This document shows, piece by piece, positions 27,001-37,860 of a stretch of DNA of 64,000 nt. The notes below the pieces were generated by a model, which saw nothing but the letters and a program-made list of their open reading frames with translations, was not told the DNA's origin and searched no databases. Location: contig NC_034424.1 of the NCBI RefSeq assembly GCF_002078875.1, forward strand, positions 6,817,299 through 6,881,298. The letters run 5' to 3'. Positions within the stretch are counted from its first letter, which is position 1, and the number at the start of each line of letters is the position of its first letter. A program made the translations under genes and the position numbers. Origin of the DNA: Numida meleagris (lineage: Eukaryota > Chordata > Aves > Galliformes > Numididae).

Positions 27001-30000
27001 TCACAATGTCGTGATGTGGTGGAAAGTCGAAGGTGTACTCATCCGCCAGCAGCTGGTTGTAGGTGTAGTCCTTGTGCTGCTCCCGGCTGTAAGCGCCGTA
27101 GTAGTCATAATCCAGGACCTGGGGGAGAAGTGTGACGATGGAGGGGGGGTCACACACAGGAAGAACCCCAAAGCCAAGGGGCTGCTTCACACCATGCGGG
27201 GAAAGGCAGAGGGTCCGTGTTGGACGTGGCCATGCTGATAGGTCCCCATCTACGTGCCCCTTCCCACAGCCCCCAGTGTACAGAAGGGACACCAGTGCAC
27301 GCCATTTGGTGACACTTCATGCAGGTGCTGCCTGTTGCAGAGGGACAGGCAGACACACACGTAGAACACCTTCTGCCTGCTGTTAGAGTGAATGAATGGA
27401 TGCTTCCATGGGCCCGTTTTGGGGAGATGCAGTGGGATCGGAGCAGTGCATCCCATCCACCCAGCACTGTGCTTACCGGAGCTGCTCCTCCTGGGCTGAA
27501 CCAGCCCGGCCGCTCCCAGCCGTGCCTCTCCTGGAACACACAGCCCTGCCGGAGCAGCTCCTGCTTGAGACAAAGCCGGAGAAATGGGGGAAAAAAGGTT
27601 AAAAGCAGCGCTTTTCTCCGAGCCCTCCTCCAGCCACCTCCAATGCACGCACAAAACCCAACTCGCGACCCCTTGGGGTCAGCTATCAGCAACCAAAATC
27701 TGTGGGAAAACAAAGACTAATTCCCCACTTGGGCTAAGAAAAGACCTTAGGACATGTGACCAAGGGGTTGTTACACGGGTATAGAAGGTTGTGAGCACGT
27801 ACAATAAAGGGTCTTCATCCTGCACTAGCAACTAGTCCATGCAACAGTTGCCACAAAAATCAGCTTGTGAGCACGTACAATAAAGGGTCTTCATCCTGCA
27901 CTAGCAACGGAGTCCGTGCAACAGTTGCCACAAAAATCAGCCCCTTGGGCTGTCCTCTAAACCAGCAGAACTCCCCGTTACGGACTGGCTGATGTTTGTG
28001 TCCACCCTACAACAGCACGACCACCAAAACCTGCATCCAAACCTGCGCCGCACAAATCACTGCTTCGGGGATGCTAAATGCAGAGAGCACGATTCTCCCC
28101 AACGATTTCAGGAGTAATTATACCAGCAACATCTCAGATTCACACGGCAACCTTCTCGTTCCTGCTCTGTGCTCTCAGGAAAATCTCTCCGCGCACGACT
28201 AATTAGGGATCCATTAAGATATTTTTGTTGGGTACCTCCGTTCGGAAAAGAATAGATTTTGTTGAATATTTCAGCAATGATTCAGGGCCTATTTATAAAA
28301 CACAGCACATGTTCTGGAGCTGCATGCATAAATACCAGGCTGTCAGTCAAATGGGCATCGCTTATTAGACACACTATTAAAAAATAAATTGCATTCTCGG
28401 TGACAGGAAACAACAGAGCTGTCAACCAAACATCGGGGGCCGGTGGGGAGGAATGTCTGTTTTACTGCTCTCTGTTGGCAGAAGGATGCTGAGGTGGGAA
28501 TTTGCAGTCAGAGGGAAGAGCTCAGCTCCCTGGGAGTTTTTTTGGGGGCTCTCAGCTCTGCTCTCCACTTTTCCATCGCCCGTTGACCAGCGCTAAGTTA
28601 AGTCTTACGGGAATATTTGGCGTCTCCACCGTCAAACTTCCATCGGGGCCAGCGCTGCCCCAGCATCCCTGCATGGCGCACCGGGTGAGCTGTGCCACGC
28701 TGACGGATGGGAGCAGGGACACACGTGGGTGCCCACCTCGTGCAGAGGGTCCTTCCTCATGTTGCGCCCCGCCAGCGGCTCGTCGTGGGGGAAGACGACC
28801 GAGTAGTTCTTGGCGTAGGACTCGTGGCTCCGCTCCCGGATCCAGCGGTTGTTGTCGGTGAGGGAGCGGTGGAACCTCCTGAAGGGCAGAGAATGGGGTG
28901 GTGGGCATCGGACCCCCGGGCACGGCCTCGCAATGAGAGGTGGTGGCGGCTGCCGTGGTGTAAAATGGTGATTTCTATTCCCTTTTGTAAGGGTGAGAGC
29001 AAACAAACCCAAATCACATCTCTTGCCCATCAAAACGCTCGTCCCCATGGCTCTGCCATCCCAAGATCTGTCAGTTTTATCAGAGCAGGATACAATCCTG
29101 CTGGGTGAAAATAAGAAATGAGAGAAATTGAGGTTAATTCTGTCCTGATTCAGCACTGGGCCAACCTCAGAGAGAGCTTCTTGCACAACCCAGCTTGAAA
29201 TGCAAGAAGAGGGAGAGAGCCGTGCACATTCCTCGCATTTTTCATCCAATTCTCCCTAGACTGAAATATAAATAAAACCCAAAGCATTTTAAATTTGTTT
29301 GACATATTTTCCTCTTTCAAACAGAAAGATCTCCTTGAAGGAATGTGCCAGTTCAGCACGGGCTCCGGGTGTTGTTGCCATTCACTGTGCCATAGCCCTG
29401 TGACTCCTGGACTGTCACCTCTTGGCTGGTGGCACCTCTCTTGTCCCCATTGCCCACAGCCCCCAATTCTGCAGAGCAGCAGGCAGAAGGCCAGGCAAAA
29501 TGTAATGTATAGGACCTTTTAGAATGGTATTTTTGGCTTTCTTCCCCACTCTGCCCACATGTGACAGGTGGCAGGGGACACATGGCAGGGACACATGGCA
29601 GGGGCTGGCCCCGGCCCTGCCACCACCACCACGCTGCATTTTGACAGCAGGCAGAGGAGCAACAGCTGCCAGATGAAATATTTACAAGCGAGTGATTTGA
29701 GAGGATAAATATTTAAATGTGCAGGAATGGGAGTTATTTAAAGAGGAGCTCCGTAATCATAAAATAATAAAAAATAAATAAACAACAAAACAGCACCGAC
29801 ACCAGCTTGACGACTGCGGGAAAGGCAGAGCACCAGAAGGATGGAGCACCCCAACGAGCCGGGGCTGTGCATGGCCACGATGCCCAATGGGACAGCAGTG
29901 GGCAGAGCACCATCGCCGTGCTGGGGACACTGGGGCCATGGGGCTGCTGCCTGCTTTGCAAACCAGTGTAGGTTGGATATAAGGAAAAAGTGTTTTACAG

Positions 30001-33000
30001 TCAGGGTGACGAGGCGCTGGCACAGGTTGCCCAGAGAGGTGGTGGTCCCTGCAGACAGCCAATATCAGGGGATGGGGCCCTGAGCACCTGGTGGAGCTGT
30101 GGGTGGCCCTGTTCACTGCAGGGAGGGGGAACCAATGGCCTTTAAGAGCCCCTTCCAACTCAAACCATTCTGTGATTCTAGGTGTTAGCAGCAGCTCCCA
30201 GTCTGGCTCCATGGTCTGTTTACCATTGTTCCCATCAAAGCAATGTGATTTTCACAGATCTATCCCTGACAAGCTTGTTGCTGTCACTAGTAGCCCTGCA
30301 AGAAAGCCCAAACCCAATCAGACACGACTGAACAAGTCAAAAGCAATTACAGAGCCAACATCTGCACAGCCCAAATCTCCCGGCCCATCTTGTGCTGCAG
30401 AGAGGGAACACTAATCTTCCTCCAGTTGCAATCATCACCCCCCGATTATTAACTTTTAGAGGATTAGGCACAGCACTAATTGAACAACAACACAACCCAA
30501 ACATAATTGCCCTGTCCTTCCTCATCATTGCAGTCTCCTTGTGTCTGATGGAAGCGGTTCGCTTAGAGGCGGAATGAGGCGAATGAGATAAATACCACGT
30601 GTAAATTCATTAAAGCCATGGGCCTAATTGATTCCAGCTTCTCAGGGGATGGGGGCTGCGGCACAGACACTGCCTAGGCCCTGATTTTGACACCCATCCC
30701 CACGTTCCCCATTGGGTGCCAGCACAGCCTTGCCTGATGTCGTAGCCGTACATATCCTTCTCCGGCCGGCCGTGGACGATCCAGTGGGCCAGCTCCTTCC
30801 CGCAGCCTCCTCCCAGCATCATCCCTGGGGAAGAAGCAAGATCACCAATGAGGCCAAGCACCAGGCGCTGCTGGGGTACAATGCTTGCCTTGGGATGCAT
30901 GCAGAGGGGTTTCCTACGCTCTCTTACCGGCGCTGTTGAAGCCGCAGCCAAGGAAGAAGCCTCGGACTTCTGGAGCCTCCCCCATGAGCGGTTTGTGGTC
31001 GGCCGTGAATGACTCTGTGGGACAGAGGGAGATGCATCAGCCAGGGCAGGTGTCCTGCAGAGATCCTGCTCTGACCTCATCCTGCTCCTGGCATTGATGG
31101 CTTCGTTACTCTTCCTATTTTCCTTTCACCGTTACCGATTTCTGCTGAGAAGCGTCACGAATTTAAGCTACTTAGTGAAGCTATGGCCTTGCCATTGGTA
31201 CTGCCCAAGGCTCTTGTTCCCAGCACAGCCATCAGCCGCATCCCTGGTGCAAATCCCACACCAGGAGGGCAGAGCAGGGCACCCTGCTGGAGGCGTGCCA
31301 TCCTCCCTGCATTAGGGCAGCTCATGCAACCATGCAAAATGTGAGCTGGGTCTGCACTGCACCCCAACCTTGCTCCCATAATCACTGCGGGAACTCCCTC
31401 GCTGAGGGGCAGCTTTCTGTTCTGGTGGTGAAATATTTACAGCCCAGCAGAAAGAACAAGCGTTTGCTATTTGCTCCAGCCCTGCCTGACTCATCTGTTG
31501 CAAGCAGACCAGCAGCACCTTTAAATCAAGCAAAGGAGGAGTGCTGACCCTTTGGAAATTACCCCACTGCGTTACAAACACTCAACATCTGTCTATAAGC
31601 TGTCAGCTGTTTGCTGGAGGCCTCCAGCTTCACTCACACCGCAATTCAATCAAAGCCAGGGCACGGCCTCCTCCTTGTGCATGCTGCAGGGCCCTTGCTT
31701 TCCCTTTATGTACAGCCCAGCTCCTTCCCAGGGCTCTCCAGGGTTTCCTTTTAAGTGCTTCAGCAAAAAGGATTTTTTTTGGCATGTGGAGGGTTTCAAG
31801 GCCAAACCAACTGCTCATGGCTTGGCTCGATGGTGCCATCATCCCTAGCTGCTTGGGCTGCAGGGCATTGGAAGCAAATCAAATGTCTTCAGGCCAGATG
31901 CCTGGAACCCCACGGTCACAATAATAATACAAATCTCAGAAAAACAGCAGTCGCTGCTTGAGCAAATGCATCCCTTCATTCCCAGCCCAGCAGCCCCAGC
32001 ACCAGCTGGGAAGCTTTGTTTGTCCCCCAGCTCTGCACCACACCAAGGCAGGACTGAGCCTGACATGCCACCCCCAGGAAGGTGACACCCAGCACGGGTG
32101 GGTCCTCTCTGCGTCTCCCAGGGTGTGGCAGCCCTTCTTGTCCCCAGCAGACTGCACACCCACCAGCACTGGCTCTGATCAGTGCCCCCATAAACAGCAG
32201 CATCCCATGGCATGGTGCAAACAAGGGACAAATGGGCTGTATGTGCACGGACTGGAACAGCAACAAGTGTGTAGGGCAGTGACAGCACGCAGGGATCTGC
32301 AGAGCCATGCCAGCTCCTGCTTTTCCAGTTCATCTCACAAAATTGCCCTCTTCTCTTCATGGGTCCCAATCCTGCCACCCAACCCTATCTGCTGCGATCC
32401 ACAGCCTGAAGGCAGCAGAGAGGTGCCCCCAGGTGCTGCCTTACCTGGCCCACAGACAGTGGATTTGATGCCCGTTCTCTCCAGCACTGGCACTCTGTTG
32501 ATGGCACCTTGGATGTGCTGCATAAAAACATCCCAGTCCAGGTCAAAGAGGCTGAAGGCAAATTTCTCTGATACCTGGTGGGAAATAGGAATCAGGACAC
32601 AAGTTAGAGTACAGCTGATGGGTAAGAGCCTCTCAGCCCTACCAATCTCAGGCCACAGAAAATAGAGCTGCTTTGCAGATCCCAGTCTCTGGGTTTTTAT
32701 GAACAGCCCAGTACAGAGGTGCAAAGCCAGCACTAAAGCCAAAGCTTCTGCGTGTCCGGTAGTGCATGGTGGACATGGCAGGGGATGGGCATCTCCACCT
32801 CCTGCAGCATCATCTGGTGAGGGGAGCCCCTCCTCCACGGGATGGAGGCATTGAAAACTGCAGTGTAAGGGCTGGGGCAGAGCCTGAATTCAGATACAGG
32901 GACCCAGCAGCAGGGGAGGGTTAACCCTGAGCCCTGCTTGGTTTCCTCATCACCTGCAGGCCAGAGGGGACAATGCTGTCCTGGGCTCCCTCCATCAGCC

Positions 33001-36000
33001 CACGGTCGGTACCCACAGGCTGGGCTGCGCGGGGCCACGAGGAGCTCACTGCTGCACCCACCCCACTGATGTGGGTTCCCTGCAAACTCGCCTCGCTCCC
33101 CCGAGAGCCTCCAGGCACCGCTCACCTCCTCCCAGAAGATGGGGTTTGACTCATAGCCACCCACGGAAAGGGCATCGCCTTGGAGACGGAGATACACCGA
33201 GGCATCGTGATCGCGAACGTTCGGCATGTTCTGCATGAAGTGGGGGGCAAGGGTGAGCCAGGGCCGAGAGCTGCAGGAGCCCCAACAGCCCCATGTGCCC
33301 ATGGCCCCATCCCCATAGGGAAATCTCAGCAGGATGGATGCGCAGCTGGACCACATCTGGGCTGCACCACTCTCTGGACTCCCAACTTAACAGGGCAGAG
33401 GGAGCTCAGGGAGCCCCAGAGTCTGGGTGCTTGATTCTAAATGGCTCAATGGCTGTGATCTGATCCCTGATCCTGAGCTTGGCTTCGTCTCCCACACACC
33501 TTTATGGGAGAAAATAAGAGCACAGCAGCATGCAGTGAACGAGGGATTTGTTCCCGTGAATGATGAATAGGTGAACATTTAGACAGCGCCAAGGTATTGG
33601 TGTAGGGCTTACTGCATTTCATGTTGACAAATGAAATTAAGTGGATTGAGCAGGATGCACTGGGGCTTGCAAGCTGCAGCCTCCGCTCTGAGCCTCTCCC
33701 TTGCCGTGTTTGCACAGCTCAGCGGAGTTACCAGGATGGAAAGGTGAACACTGACACCGGCACTTCTGAATATGAGGCATCGAGGACTGCATGCAACTCA
33801 GATTGTGTCAGCGGGGTGGAAACTAATTAAAGTGTTACTCTGCAAGCCCTGGCACCTGAGTGAATGAAGTCTGCTTCGGCTCCTGAGCCGTTCTCCATAG
33901 CCAGAAGGCAGAACAGATTTCTCAGGGTGGTGCACAAATGCATGGAGAGCTACAGCTCTGCTCGTTCAGAAAGTGATTGGCACCGTTATGAGCGCTGCTT
34001 TCAGACGCCAAGCACGTCGGAGACCCTACAATAATTCCACTGAGAATAAATAAATAAATAATAATAAAAAATTATCCCGCTCGTCCTAACGTGGTTAAAT
34101 ACTAAATACGGCTCTAATAAGGCAGGCAGCTGTGCATGCTACCAGGAGGAGCTGGGGGCTGCTTGCAGAGCCTGGTCCTGCAGCACAGGAGGGGGGTCCT
34201 GCAGGTCTTTGAGGGGCCAGGAGAGGGGGGTTCTGTTTCTGACCATCACTGGGGCATGCAGAGGAGTGGTGCCAGACCCACCTGGATACCCTCAATGCGT
34301 TCGGTCACCACGTAGGCGTGATGCATCGCCACCAGCGGCACGTGCACGCCTGCCAGCCGGCCCAGGGCACGCGCCCACACCCCTGCAGGGACACAGAGCA
34401 CATGGGATGGGCACACAGAGCNNNNNNNNNNNNNNNNNNNNNNNNNNNNNNNNNNNNNNNNNNNNNNNNNNNNNNNNNNNNNNNNNNNNNNNNNNNNNNN
34501 NNNNNNNNNNNNNNNNNNNNNNNNNNNNNNNNNNNNNNNNNNNNNNNNNNNNNNNNNNNNNNNNNNNNNNNNNNNNNNNNNNNNNNNNNNNNNNNNNNNN
34601 NNNNNNNNNNNNNNNNNNNNNNNNNNNNNNNNNNNNNNNNNNNNNNNNNNNNNNNNNNNNNNNNNNNNNNNNNNNNNNNNNNNNNNNNNNNNNNNNNNNN
34701 NNNNNNNNNNNNNNNNNNNNNNNNNNNNNNNNNNNNNNNNNNNNNNNNNNNNNNNNNNNNNNNNNNNNNNNNNNNNNNNNNNNNNNNNNNNNNNNNNNNN
34801 NGCTCACGGCATGCAAAGAACAGCCGTCTCATCCGTACCTGCACAGTTGACCACGCAGGGAGTCTGGATGGTCCCATGGGCCGTCTCCACCGCGTGCACC
34901 CTCTTCACCCCAAAGTCGTCTGTTCTGACCTGGATGCCGGTGACGGGGCAGTTCTCTATGATCTGAGGGTGGAGAAAAAGAGGCAGAGTCACAGCTGGGA
35001 TCACCCAGCCCCGGGCACTGGGAAAGGTGGAGCTCAGAGGGGTTCTGGCCATCTTCCTTTCTGAACAGTGACTCCTCTTACTGCTCACAGTTACACTGCT
35101 CTCAGTTCCAGGCTCCAACCACACCACCGTGCACCCATGGCTGCAGAGGACATTCATTATGCCCGTGCCTCGCACATGAGCTAAGCCACACACTGGTAAT
35201 TCCTGCCTTGAGGAGTGGGTTGTGTTAGTGTGCCCTGAACCCAAGGAACCTGCCTTGGGCTCTCACCTTCTTCCTAAAGGTCTTTTCTTCATCCTATACT
35301 TCCCCTGGGCCTCACAGTTCCTTCCTGCTTTGTCACTGTGACCCAAAGAGTCATCAAACCCCAATAGGACAATGCCCTTTAGGGCAAAGACCTGCCACTG
35401 GAGACAGAGCTGGGGAAGGTAGAGGATGGTAACTGCTCCCAGGGCCAGGCGGCATTAATTAGCAATTAGTAATTAGGCATTACCGTAGCACCTCTGGCTG
35501 CTGCTGCTCTGGCGAGGGTGGAGCAGGTGCCGGCGGGATCCATGGTGCCGTCCTTGGGGACGTACAGCGTGCCATACAGGTCGTCCACGTTCATCAGCGG
35601 GTACAGCTCCTTGGTCTGCGCCGGGGTCAGGACGTGCGACTCCACGCCGTACACCTTCCCCAGCTGCCAGCAGACAAGGAAACCACGAGCGTGAACATCA
35701 GCTCACCCCACGCTGCAGGAGACCCAAGGCCACGTTGTGCTCCCCGCTCTCCCGCACGGCCCAGGGATGACGTTGCTCTAAGGCAAGCCCTCCATCTGGA
35801 GGTGGGTGTGAGGATCTGCACGGGAATGTGGGACCGGGTTGCACGCCAGCTGCCCTGAAACCGGGAAAATGACGGCTGAAAGGGCAAAAAACGTTCATCT
35901 CCGGGCTTCACCTTGCCTGACGCCAGCAGCCTTACAGAAGTCAGGAACCCAATGAACCCAACAGACCGACGCTATGTCCCAGGGGGACGCCGAGGGCCGA

Positions 36001-37144
36001 CCCCTACCGACATGAGCCGCTTGTACTCATCGAGGCGCTGCTTGTTGGAGGCGATGAAGAGCCCCCCGTTCTGCACCCAGCCCGTGTGCAGCCCCGTCTC
36101 GGCCGGCAGCTCGCGGCTCACCACGTCCCGCGTGTGCGCCAGCAGCTCCACCTCCACGTCGCTGGGACGGAGCTGCCACAGCAAACCTAGGGGGGACAGC
36201 GTGGGACAGGCCCGAGTGGGACCGAGAAGGGAGCTCCGTGCCCCCCCCCCCCCCCCAGTCCCACGCGTGGCACTGTGTCACCCCGCTGGGGCTCTTGCTC
36301 CATCTCGTGGCTACTTTGGAGCGCTGCAGATCATAGATGTTTTTTGCTGATTGGGCGTTTAATGAATGGGAAAAGGGGGGGTCCTATGGAGAGCTACCCC
36401 TGAAAGATGCAAAACCCAAAAAGGATTGCTGAGTTAAACTCTTGTCGTTTCCCCCTTTCCCTGACAAAGAAAATGGGCATATCGTTAACTTACTGTTCAT
36501 GACAATAATTGTTACTAATAATAGCAATAATAACAATAGCAATCATGGAATCATCCCGGTTGGAAAAGCCCTCTCAGATCCCCAAGCCCAACCCCAACCC
36601 CACCGTGCCCACTGACACATCCCTCAGTGCCACATCTCCGTGGCTCTGGGACACCCCCGTGGACGGTGACCCCAGCACTCCCTGGGCAGCGGTGCCCGCG
36701 CATCACAGCTCTTTTGGAGAATAAAAGTTTCCCAGTATCCAACCTGAACCTCCCCCTGGTGCAGCTTGAGGTCACAAATAACGATAATCACAGGTTCCCT
36801 CCTCCCGGTCCCCGTCCCTGCAGCTCACCAGCCGTGTGCCAGGTGGTGCCCGCCGTCAGGCGGTCCCTCTCCAGCAGGACGACGCTGGTGACGCCCAGCT
36901 TGGCCAGGTGGTAGGTGGTCTGACAGCCCAGGCTGCCCCCCCCGACCACCACCACCTCAGCCGAGGCCGGGGGTGGCCGGCTGGGCCCAGCGCTCCCATC
37001 GCTTTCCTCCTTCAGTGTCCTCTGATAGGGGACGCTCTTCTCAGCCGTGGGTCCCCTCGTGCTGCTGTAGGGTCGGGGGCTTCTCCATGGGGCTGGCAGG
37101 CGGCGAGGGGCGGCCACCCGCAGGGCACGGCTCACGTAGGACAT
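17902..37144 (-). CDS. SARDH: Sarcosine dehydrogenase, mitochondrial, 20 coding exons
   Basis: Mitochondrial flavoenzyme that oxidises sarcosine to glycine, passing the one-carbon unit to tetrahydrofolate and electrons to ETF (choline/one-carbon catabolism). Coding exons in transcript order: 37144-36829, 36186-36008, 35663-35484, 34962-34839, 34382-34282, 33230-33126, 32574-32445, 31014-30928, 30824-30734, 28878-28737, 27560-27477, 27118-27005, 26461-26323, 26071-25958, 24589-24442, 24160-24067, 21000-20838, 20589-20421, 20007-19872 and 18027-17902. They total 2742 nt, or 913 aa (human 918, from memory). Domains: an Arg-rich mitochondrial presequence, an FAD-binding oxidoreductase domain with GGGSLG at 68-73 and the covalent-FAD histidine H103 in TTWHTAG, then a glycine-cleavage-T-like folate domain (about 480-900). 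The C-terminus is NKRVKGIY. The paralogues DMGDH and PDPR are excluded by near-identity to SARDH throughout. One intron has a GC donor. Confidence 0.97.
18028..19871 (-). other. Last SARDH intron
   Basis: This 1.8-kb GT-AG intron is GC-rich. I see short A- and T-tracts near 18236-18300 and no recognisable exon or interspersed repeat. Confidence 0.55.
21440..21541 (+). repeat. CR1 LINE 3' end
   Basis: ACTCGATGATCTTTGAGGTC then CCATTCTACGATTCTATGA is the canonical CR1 terminus with its short terminal repeat. It lies in a SARDH intron, antisense to the gene. Confidence 0.88.
23067..23130. repeat. (GGA)n purine tract
   Basis: About 64 bp of nearly pure GGA repeats with a few extra G or A. It lies within the largest SARDH intron. 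Confidence 0.9.
24228..24400 (+). repeat. CR1 LINE fragment in a 281-bp SARDH intron
   Basis: GGTTGGATATATTAGG, GGCACTGGCATGGGCTGCCC and GGGACATGGTCAG are CR1 landmarks. The fragment fills most of intron 24161-24441 and ends about 40 bp from the next splice site. Confidence 0.85.
27690..27946 (+). mobile_element. LTR-like fragment with tandem duplication
   Basis: The + strand shows the order expected of an LTR core: a TATA-like GTATAGAAG (27779-27787) followed 24 bp later by AATAAA (27803-27808). A module starting TTGTGAGCAC is then repeated: copy 1 at 27789-27864 and copy 2 at 27865-27941, differing at only a few positions. The second copy brings a second AATAAA (27879-27884). The outer ends and retroviral family are not recognised, and no retroviral gene is present. 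It lies in a SARDH intron, antisense to the gene. Confidence 0.4.
29966..30181 (+). repeat. CR1 LINE 3' end
   Basis: The stretch runs from GTTGGATATAAGGAAAAAG through GGCACAGGTTGCCCAGAG to CCATTCTGTGATTCTA. It lies in the GC-AG intron of SARDH. Confidence 0.9.
30734..30824 (-). CDS. SARDH: SARDH exon followed by a GC splice donor
   Basis: The exon encodes [20 protein letters not shown] then [10 protein letters not shown], and ends in the first two bases of an Arg codon. The base order at the 3' edge is CAG then GCAAGG, so the intron starts with GC at 30733-30732. The next exon at 28878 restores the conserved DIRRFHRSL only with this junction. No GT nearby gives the right protein. Confidence 0.9.
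31015..32444 (-). other. SARDH intron without features
   Basis: This 1.4-kb intron separates the exon beginning [10 protein letters not shown] from the exon ending STVCGP. I see no repeat or exon inside it. Confidence 0.55.
34422..34801. other. Assembly gap (380 N)
   Basis: This run of N lies inside the SARDH intron between exons 34962-34839 and 34382-34282. Both flanking exons are complete with canonical splice sites, so no coding sequence is missing. Confidence 0.98.
36241..36256. repeat. C16 homopolymer
   Basis: Sixteen C in a SARDH intron, about 55 bp upstream (in transcript terms) of the exon starting at 36186. Confidence 0.8.
36541..36770 (-). repeat. CR1 LINE 3' fragment
   Basis: It begins AATCATGGAATCATCCCGGT and continues with TTGGAAAAGCCCTCTCAGAT, the reverse complement of a CR1 terminus. 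It lies in the SARDH intron after the FAD-motif exon, in sense orientation. Confidence 0.85.
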
Positions 37145-37150
37145 GTCAAC
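36829..37150 (-). CDS. SARDH: SARDH exon with start codon, presequence and FAD motif
   Basis: The acceptor lies just above 37150, six bases before ATG 37144. The exon encodes [16 protein letters not shown] and more Arg/Ser-rich sequence without acidic residues, typical of a matrix-targeting peptide. The conserved [14 protein letters not shown] follows, then the Rossmann dinucleotide motif [12 protein letters not shown], and finally the flavin-attachment segment TAGTTWHTA. It ends in phase 1 with donor GTGAGC. Confidence 0.93.
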
Positions 37151-37722
37151 CTGCAGAGATCCCAAAGCGTGAGAAGGGCTCAGCTGGTCACCACTGGGAT
37201 GGTGGTGGCATCGGTGATGGCTTATCCATGTTGGGCGATGGGTTGAACAGCACTCAGAGGTGGGCATGGGCTTGGACCCCCACCCAGCAAGGAGCTGTGT
37301 CCAAACAGCACTCCCCAGTCACCCTTCAGAGGGGCCCAACTTACAAAAGGAGCTTGGAAATACACGGGGCAGCTCCTGGGCTCGCTGCCAGCCCACAGAA
37401 ACCACCCCTTTTCTGCACGGCTTTTTTTTTTCAGCGCATTCAAGAGCCACAACAAAGGCACAAGGTTTGCTCCTTACCAAAAGAAGACACAGCAATGGCT
37501 GCTTGGGGGGGACGGGGCCAGATAAAGTCCCTCAGCCCTGCACCACGGACCGGGGACGTGCTGCGGGCACATGGCTTTGGAGCAGTTTGCAGCGGGCTCC
37601 GGTGGAGCAGCACGGTTGGGCTCTGCTGCAGAGCTCCCCCCGATGGGACCCCACTCGCTGCCACCGTGCAAAGCTGGGAAACCCCAGCAGGAATTCCCGC
37701 AGAAGATCCACGATCCACTCAC

Positions 37723-37860
37723 CAGCGACGCTCGCGATGGCCGCGGGACGCCTGCCTTCCTCCGATGCTCTCCTCCTCCTCCTCCTCCTCCTCCTCCTCC
37801 TCTTCCGCACCGCCGTCCTCCGGCCCCCGCTGCAAAAACATTAACCAGCTCCGACAGCCA
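37723..37860 (-). other. SARDH: Probable SARDH noncoding exon 1 and promoter edge
   Basis: A good donor (CTG then GTGAGTGG) at 37723/37722 would splice to the acceptor at 37151, and the region is CpG-rich, as expected for a housekeeping 5' end. The upper limit is a guess because no TATA box or initiator is evident. The exon would contain a (TCC)n/(GGA)n tract. No in-frame ATG is seen ahead of the tract in the frame that crosses it. Confidence 0.45.
37769..37803. repeat. (TCC)n trinucleotide tract at the SARDH 5' end
   Basis: This is a near-perfect polypyrimidine run of about 11 TCC units on the + strand, reading (GGA)n in the SARDH transcript. It sits about 45 bp before the proposed exon 1 donor. 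Confidence 0.9.

Noticed and set aside
34209..35064. Open frames crossing the assembly gap
   Set aside because: They are open only because unknown bases create no stop codons. The flanking real exons are SARDH on the other strand.
37532..37810. Open frame encoding an arginine run through the GGA repeat, which after splicing would stop one base before the SARDH ATG
   Set aside because: The frame opens with GTG, not ATG. Reading further upstream in that frame reaches a stop (TAA) without any ATG, so it is not a credible upstream ORF.
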